The notes under the pieces: model-generated
Told to the model about the DNA's origin: nothing
Database searches by the model: none
What the model saw: only the letters and a program-made list of their open reading frames with translations
In this document: positions 59,090-64,000 of the stretch, piece by piece
How the letters are laid out: the number at the start of each line of letters is the position of its first letter
Numbering within the stretch: the stretch's first letter is position 1
Program-made: the position numbers and the translations under genes
Assembly (NCBI GenBank): GCA_035079385.1
Contig: JAVHKY010000023.1
Coordinates: 9,399,501 to 9,463,500 of the forward strand
From: Aspidiotus rigidus
Taxonomy: Eukaryota; Arthropoda; Insecta; Hemiptera; Diaspididae
Reading direction: 5' to 3'
DNA length: 64,000 bases

Positions 59090-59370
59090 CAGGGCCAATG
59101 GTCTTCTGACCGTGGATTCGATTTTAAGGTACTCAAGCTCTACGCACCTTCCTTTATCGCGTTTAAAAAACTTCCCAATTACCATCCAATCCTTAACCAA
59201 GTTCCTTGATCTCATCGTCGACACCAAACAAACCCCTGGACCAGCTGTGGCCGCAAAGTCCTTTAACTTAACAATAGTCTAGTTCGGTTCCAACTTGATT
59301 ACGGTTCTCCTATTTACATCCACCCACTCCTACAAAACCACCTTAAAATTGCTGGACTCCATTCAAACGA
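59090..59370 (+). mobile_element. Decayed LINE reverse transcriptase, fragment 2
   Basis: The plus strand reads WSSDRGFDF and, further on, SLVRFQLDYGSPIY followed by a leucine-rich stretch. These match WSSDRGFQF and SLIRSQLDYGAPIY of the LINE at 61612-63333, in the same order. Stops interrupt it. With 57600-58010 it forms the relics of one LINE copy. Confidence 0.65.
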
Positions 59371-59599
59371 TAAGTTCGGTGGTGAATACGGAACCGGAGT
59401 TCTCCGTATGGAAGAACGAAATGTTACCCTGAATGGAGACTGAATATGTATTCTGTTCTGGGTCTCGATGTGGACCCATCCGTGTTGCAGAAAAGGTAAG
59501 GGAGGAATTCCGAAGAAATGATTTTTCACAGCGAATCTGTTTTGTCGGAGCTAGAATTTTTTGGAAAAAATGTCCGCCGGTCGACAACCTCGTGGTCGT

Positions 59600-59880
59600 T
59601 AAGAGGTCGTTCTTTTATCATATATAGCTTTGAGGTCAAAAATTTTTCCAAGTCCCCCTCTTATCATATATAACTCCAAAGTTCAAGACTGGGACGTCGC
59701 AATTTAATGACATCATAGGTTAGGCTTGTGACGTCATAACCTGATGACGTCATAGATCAGCCTTGTGACCCGCACCTAGTATATATGCTTCCAGAGTCCA
59801 GGCCTGTGAAGTCGTAATTGATGATGTCATAAGTCAGCCATGTGATGCCCCATAAAACAGGTTCCCTGCCGACCCTCGGT
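59600..59880. repeat. TGACGTCA-bearing repeat copy
   Basis: Contains ATCATATATAGCTTTGAGG, TTTCCAAGTCCCCCTC, GTGACGTCATAACCTGATGACGTCATAGATCAG-type units (two CREs near 59738 and 59754) and ATAAAACAGGTTCCCTGCC. Same order and orientation as at 21.1-23.0 kb. Confidence 0.75.
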
Positions 59881-60127
59881 AGGTGTAGAGATATCTTTCA
59901 GATTCCTCAGCACAGAACGCAGCAATTTGCTTCTGCTTCACTGCTTCGTGCCCTGTCTCTCTTGAACCGTATTGTTAAAGAAGACCGCACAATTGATATA
60001 TTTTTTGACAATAGAAAAATGTCAGGTAGCAAGGTGACGACAGTCCTCGTGAACTTGGAAACAAATTGATAATGCTTGCCCATACCTTATTTTTGTTCAT
60101 TGTTCATCTATCTTCTTTTTTTTTTTT

Positions 60128-60450
60128 CATATCATAAATCTTTTAGTCTGATCTTGTCCGCACTCCTATGATAGAATGGCCTCCATATATCTGTGATTGT
60201 TATTATTATATTTATTTATTTATTTTATTTATTTTTATTTTTATTTTTTTGTTTATTCTTCGAAATGATGGGTTTGTGGAACGGGTTGGGAGATGGGACA
60301 TGGGACCAAGGTTGGGGTGGCTAGTGGTGGACATATTATCATTATCATTATTGTTTTTTTTTTCCCTTTTTCTTTTTTTTTTTTCTATTTTGAATTTTGT
60401 TTGCTTATTATCCGTATTTTTCTATTATTTTCATTTTTTTTTTAATTTTT
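60128..60450 (-). repeat. Poly-T-tailed repeat, left copy
   Basis: After a T run, CATATCATAAATCTTTTAG, TGATCTTGTCCGCAC and CCATATATCTGTGATTG lead into AT-rich DNA and GAACGGGTTGGGAGATGGGA. The right copy at 63815-64000 is about 95% identical by eye. TTTGCTTATTATCCGTATTT (60400-60420) matches 63750-63770. On the minus strand it has the form of a retroposon 3' end with a poly-A tail. Confidence 0.75.
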
Positions 60451-60454
60451 TTTC

Positions 60455-60640
60455 TAGTTTTTTTTTTTTTTTTTTTACGAGCAATGCAGCTGCGCTAAGG
60501 GCTATTTGCTCGGCAGATAGTTCTGCTTTTACAAAACTTAGTACTTAATAAAGTAGAAAAATTGAAAACAAAATACAATCATGTGAAAGAATTGAGATGA
60601 AATAAAAATATAAAGGAAAACAAAAGTGTTCTTTTTTCTT
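60455..60640 (-). mobile_element. LINE 3' tail (minus strand)
   Basis: T run, then ACGAGCAATGCAGCTGCGC and GGGCTATTTGCTCGGC, then AT-rich DNA. Same tail family as 2581-2790. It abuts the poly-T start of the long LINE at 60647. Confidence 0.65.
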
Positions 60641-60641
60641 T

Positions 60642-60693
<52 letters not shown>

Positions 60694-60704
60694 GTGTCAT
60701 AGTT

Positions 60705-61451
60705 TTAAACGTGGTTGTAAAAGTCAGTAGATCGTAAGTAAGTTAAAGTTGAGTCAATTGTTTCGGAGTTGTTATTGAGAGTTCGTTGTATATTAATAGA
60801 AATGTTGAGGGAAGATCGGAGAGGTTGTAAAGTCGGGCAAGAGAAAAAGTGTTCAACTGTTAAATTGTCTTCGAGACAGTGCGGACAGGATGGTGGGCCA
60901 AGGTTTGCTAGAAGGTGAGTATGAGTAAGACGAGTGTGTCCTATTCTCAGTCGAGCTAAGATGGCTTCCTCTCGTCTAGAATGTCTGTGGGATGTGGACC
61001 AAGAAGAGGGATTGGTTTTAATTTTTCTCAATTTGTTGTCAGTTAAATTTTTCCAAGAGGAAAGCCAAAGTTGGGAAATCAAGGAAGCGTAATATACTTT
61101 TAGGTCTTTTGCCGGTGAGAAAATAGGGTCCGTTATTTTAGGAAGAGATGTTGCTTGTTTGGCTGCTTTATCTACTGAGTCGTGAGGTGGAAAGTCAACG
61201 TGTCCAAGAATCCAAGCCAGAGTGATGTGAGAGTTTATTAATTTCGTAGTGTGGAGAGCCAAAAATATACGTTGAATTAAGGGGTTAGTTGAGAAAGGAT
61301 CCGCAATGGCTTGTAGAGACGAGAGGGAGTCAGTCAAAAGAAGGTATTTTTGTTCCGGTAGTAGTTGCGCAATTTGTGATATACAGGCAAGGATACCGTT
61401 TAATTCAGCTGTGTATACCGACGCTGAATTTCGTATGCGGTATGCCTCCAT
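60705..61451 (-). pseudogene. LINE RNase H domain and C-terminal zinc knuckle
   Basis: The domain begins upstream in other frames (LTDGSKYRHRTH near 61480-61510). The main frame then has VYTAELNGILACI with the catalytic Glu, LLLTDSLSSLQAI with the catalytic Asp, and WILGHVDFPPHDSVDKAAKQA with the His and Asp of the active site. A knuckle-like CPHCLEDNLTVEHFFSC follows near residues 190-206, and it ends ...TYLRSTDF. At least two frameshifts (about 61475 and 61560-61620) separate it from the RT. Confidence 0.85.
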
Positions 61452-61611
61452 TTCGCCACCAATGGAGAACGCGTAAGATGTGTTCTATGGCGATATTTTG
61501 AGCCATCTGTGAGACAAAGGGTATAACCTGCAAATTCGTCGATAAGTTTTGCTATGTTTTCGATAAATTGAATTGCTGACTTTAGGGACTTCCGTAAGGT
61601 CTAGTCTGATA

Positions 61612-63730
61612 TCAGGAATGGAGAAGAGCCATGGGGGTAGCTGTCAGGATAGGCGGAAGGGTTGAAATTTTAAGATTACGAGCGAGAGAAGTTTCTAAGC
61701 AAGTAAGGATATGTTTCGTTGGTTGACGATTAAAAATTGGATTAATTTCAGAGATTAAAGATTTGTAAACGGGGGAATTTGGAAATTGAGATATCGAAAT
61801 AAGAAGATTCGAAGAGAGGGTGGATCGGCGAACAGATAGAGGTGGTTCCGCAGCCTCGGTACACAGACTAAGACTAGGACTCGTTCTGAATGCTCCCAAA
61901 ACCAGCCTAAGAGATGAGGAATGGATTGTGTCCAAAAGAGCTAAAGACGATTTATTGGCGAGATTGTAGATAGGGGCTCCATAGTCCAGTTGTGATCGGA
62001 TTAAACTTTTGTACAGATTTAGGAGTAATTTTCGGTTGCAACCCAGTCGAGGGTGAGAAAGATATTTTAGGGTATTCATCGAGCGTAAACATTTGGCTTT
62101 TAGTAATTTGATGTGTGGAATCCAAGTTAGTTTTTGATCAAGTAAGAGTCCTAGAAATTTTATTGAATCAGTGGTTTTAATTGGAAAATTTTGAAGATAG
62201 AGTGAGGGAGTTGATGGAGGAGATTTCTTTTTTTTATGGAAAATAATTAGGAATGTTTTGTTTTGGGAAAATTGGAAGCCGCGGTCAGATGACCAAGAGG
62301 AAATATTGTCCAAGGATTCTTGTAAGAGTCTGTGAGCCCTGATAGGATTTGAAGAGCGGAGCGAGATGCTGTAATCGTCGGCAAAAAGTCTTTGAGAAAT
62401 TGGGAAGCTGGTGTTTAATGGAAGGTCGTTAATGGCGACCAAAAAGAGAAGAACGCTTAGTACTTCTCCTTGCGGAACACCGTTTTCAATTTTATAATGA
62501 GAGGAGAGCTTATCCTGTAGTCTGACGGAGATGAATCTGTCTTGTAGGAAACTTTGGAGAATTTTTGGAAGATTTCCTCGTAGACCGAATGTAAATAGTT
62601 GTTTACATATGTAATGTCTCCAGACCCGCGGGTACGCTTCTTGAAGATCGAAGAATATTGTATAGAGGGGGGATTTCGAAAGGAAGGCTTGTTGAATTTG
62701 GGTGTGGAGGTCGGCAAGAGCTTGAATTGAGTTACGACCTTTTCTGAAGCCATATTGTACAGGGGATAGTAGATTGTTTTGTTCGAGGAACCACCAAAGT
62801 CTTTTGTTAATTATTTTTTGAAATAGTTTGCCCAACACACTGGTGAGGGCAATGGGCCGATATGAAGAGGGGGAAGACGGATCTTTCCCAGGTTTCAGAA
62901 TAGGTAGAATGAACGCCAATTTCCAGTCTGAAGGGTAGATACCTTCTGCTAAAATCGAATTGAAAAGAGAAAGGAGATATTCAAGAGCGGTAGGGTGAAG
63001 ATTTTTGAGCATAGTGGCATGTATGTTGTCCGGTCCTGGGGATGCATTTTTGAGATTTTTGTGTAGGGTTGAGGTGAGTTCGATTTGAGTGATTGGTTGA
63101 TTGTAACAGTGAGTGTTGTCGGAGGAATCGAAATTTATCAGGGAGGATTCTGATTCATATTTTTTTCGAAGGAATGAGGCGGAATAATTTGAGTTCGATG
63201 AGACAGAAGAAAAGTGAGAGACAAGTGCTTCGGCTATATCCTGTGTGTGTGTAAAGATTGAATCATTCATTTCTATGTGGTTAATTTGATGAGAAGAGAA
63301 CCTCCTTGATAATTTCTTAATGTCTCTCCACATAGAGGCATTTGAAACAGGTTCATTGATATTGGCGACAAAAGATCTCCATGACTCCTTCTTTGCTGAA
63401 CGGATCAGGAGTCTTGTTTTGGCTCTTAATTTTTTGTAGTTGATGAAATCGAGTTGAGAGCGAGAGCGGTTATAAATTCGGTAAGCTTTGCGTCTGTTCT
63501 TAATGGCAATGTTGATTTCGTTTGACCACCATGGGACTTGTCTCGGTTTTAGTGTTCCTGAAGTGAGAGGTATTGATGCTTCTGCAGCTTGAATTATAAA
63601 TTTTGTAAATTGGACGATTGCTGTTCGATCATTAGAGGGGTCGGGTAAAGAACTTGTGTCGTAGGTGAGATCGCGAAATTTGGCCCAATTGGCTTCCTGG
63701 GTTTTCCAACGGGGAGTTGATTTAAGTTGA
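61612..63730 (-). pseudogene. LINE reverse transcriptase, long open frame
   Basis: Open without a stop from the truncated end near 63730 (first ATG at 63333) to 61612. The pre-RT part has VPWWSNEINIAIKNRRKAYR, then WRDIKKLSRRF. RT blocks follow in order: ASPGPDNIHATMLKNL, YRPIALTSVLGKLFQKIINK, FDLQEAYPRVW (motif A), NGVPQGEVLSVLLF (motif B) and RLFADDYSISL (FADD variant of the catalytic motif). Then come IKFLGLLLDQKLTW and RSQLDYGAPIY. The frame is lost just after ALLHS, where another frame continues FSIPDIRLDLTEVPK. It is the best-preserved copy in the window but lacks the endonuclease. Confidence 0.85.
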
Positions 63731-64000
63731 ATTTTGAATATTGTTTGTTTATTATCCGTATTTTTCTATTGTTTTTATTTTTATTTTTGTTTCAATTTTT
63801 TTTTTTTTTTTTTTTCATATCATAAATCTTTTAGTCTGATCTTGTCCGCACCCCTATGATCAAATGGCGTCCATATATCTGTGATTGTTATTATTATATT
63901 TATTTATTTATTTATTTTATTTATGTTTATTTTTATTTTTTTGTTTATTCTTCGAAATGATTGGTTTGTGGAACGGGTTGGGAGATGGGAGATGGGACCA
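63731..64000 (-). repeat. Poly-T-tailed repeat, right copy (runs off the window)
   Basis: TTTATTATCCGTATTTTTC (63750-63770) and then, after a T run, CATATCATAAATCTTTTAG, TGATCTTGTCCGCAC and GAACGGGTTGGGAGATGGGA. It is the partner of 60128-60450, on the other side of the LINE. Confidence 0.75.

Larger units (their letters stand above)
60647..63730 (-). mobile_element. Long 5'-truncated LINE with RT and RNase H
   Basis: The tail is a run of about 45 T (poly-A on the minus strand) at 60647-60692. The element carries the region between endonuclease and RT, the reverse transcriptase and RNase H, and is cut at its 5' side near 63730, so the endonuclease is missing. The RT plus RNase H arrangement fits the I/LOA/R1 group. 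Decayed relatives lie at 15.3-18 kb, 24.4 kb, 29-30.3 kb, 33.8-34.7 kb and 57.6-59.4 kb. Confidence 0.85.

Noticed and set aside
1..64000. CRISPR arrays, operons, rRNA or tRNA genes
   Set aside because: No regular direct-repeat and spacer pattern, no cloverleaf with A and B box, and no rRNA blocks were found; the genes are spliced, so the window is eukaryotic.

Overview
This is a nuclear window from an insect genome. The genes have short GT-AG introns, their products are ordinary animal housekeeping and secreted proteins, and the space between them is AT-rich and packed with decayed non-LTR retrotransposons, DNA-transposon relics and long inverted repeats. A decayed mitochondrial insert encodes very derived, AT-rich COX1 and COX2 sequence. 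That would suit a sap-feeding hemipteran such as a scale insect or mealybug, but this placement is an inference and I hold it weakly.

Layout. 1-12.9 kb is mobile-element debris: a 5'-truncated R1-type LINE interrupted by the reversed tail of another LINE, a 0.7 kb hairpin, an RTE-like endonuclease fragment, a small MITE and an array of repeats built around TGACGTCA. At 12.9 kb there is a textbook TATA/initiator core promoter with a short reading frame. 13.7-15.1 kb is a degenerate Mutator-like element that landed in an (AAAT)n microsatellite. 15.3-18 kb is a tandem triplication of a LINE RNase H segment, and one copy is split by a TA-flanked MITE. 19-20 kb is a broken LTR-retrotransposon integrase. 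20.4-23 kb holds fold-back MITEs and more TGACGTCA repeats.

23.4-35.9 kb (+) is a gene for a secreted protein with nine Kazal serine-protease-inhibitor domains. Its introns hold LINE fragments and a 2.3 kb fold-back element whose loop is mitochondrial DNA (COX2 and COX1 pieces in opposite orientations). Its first exon was not identified.

37.7-46.7 kb is the gene-dense core: METTL3 (m6A RNA methyltransferase, -), TBCA (tubulin chaperone A, -), the exosome subunit RRP46/EXOSC5 (+) and a TMUB-type membrane ubiquitin-like protein (+). METTL3 and TBCA lie head to tail; TBCA and EXOSC5 are divergent. They are unrelated housekeeping functions (RNA methylation, RNA decay, microtubule assembly, ER protein quality control), so their proximity looks like ordinary gene packing.

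46.7-57.6 kb is mostly non-coding, with a compact double-hairpin MITE and one possible exon. 57.6-64 kb is again retrotransposon territory: LINE reverse-transcriptase relics (+), TGACGTCA repeats, and a long 5'-truncated LINE (-) with reverse transcriptase and RNase H, placed between two copies of a poly-T-tailed repeat.
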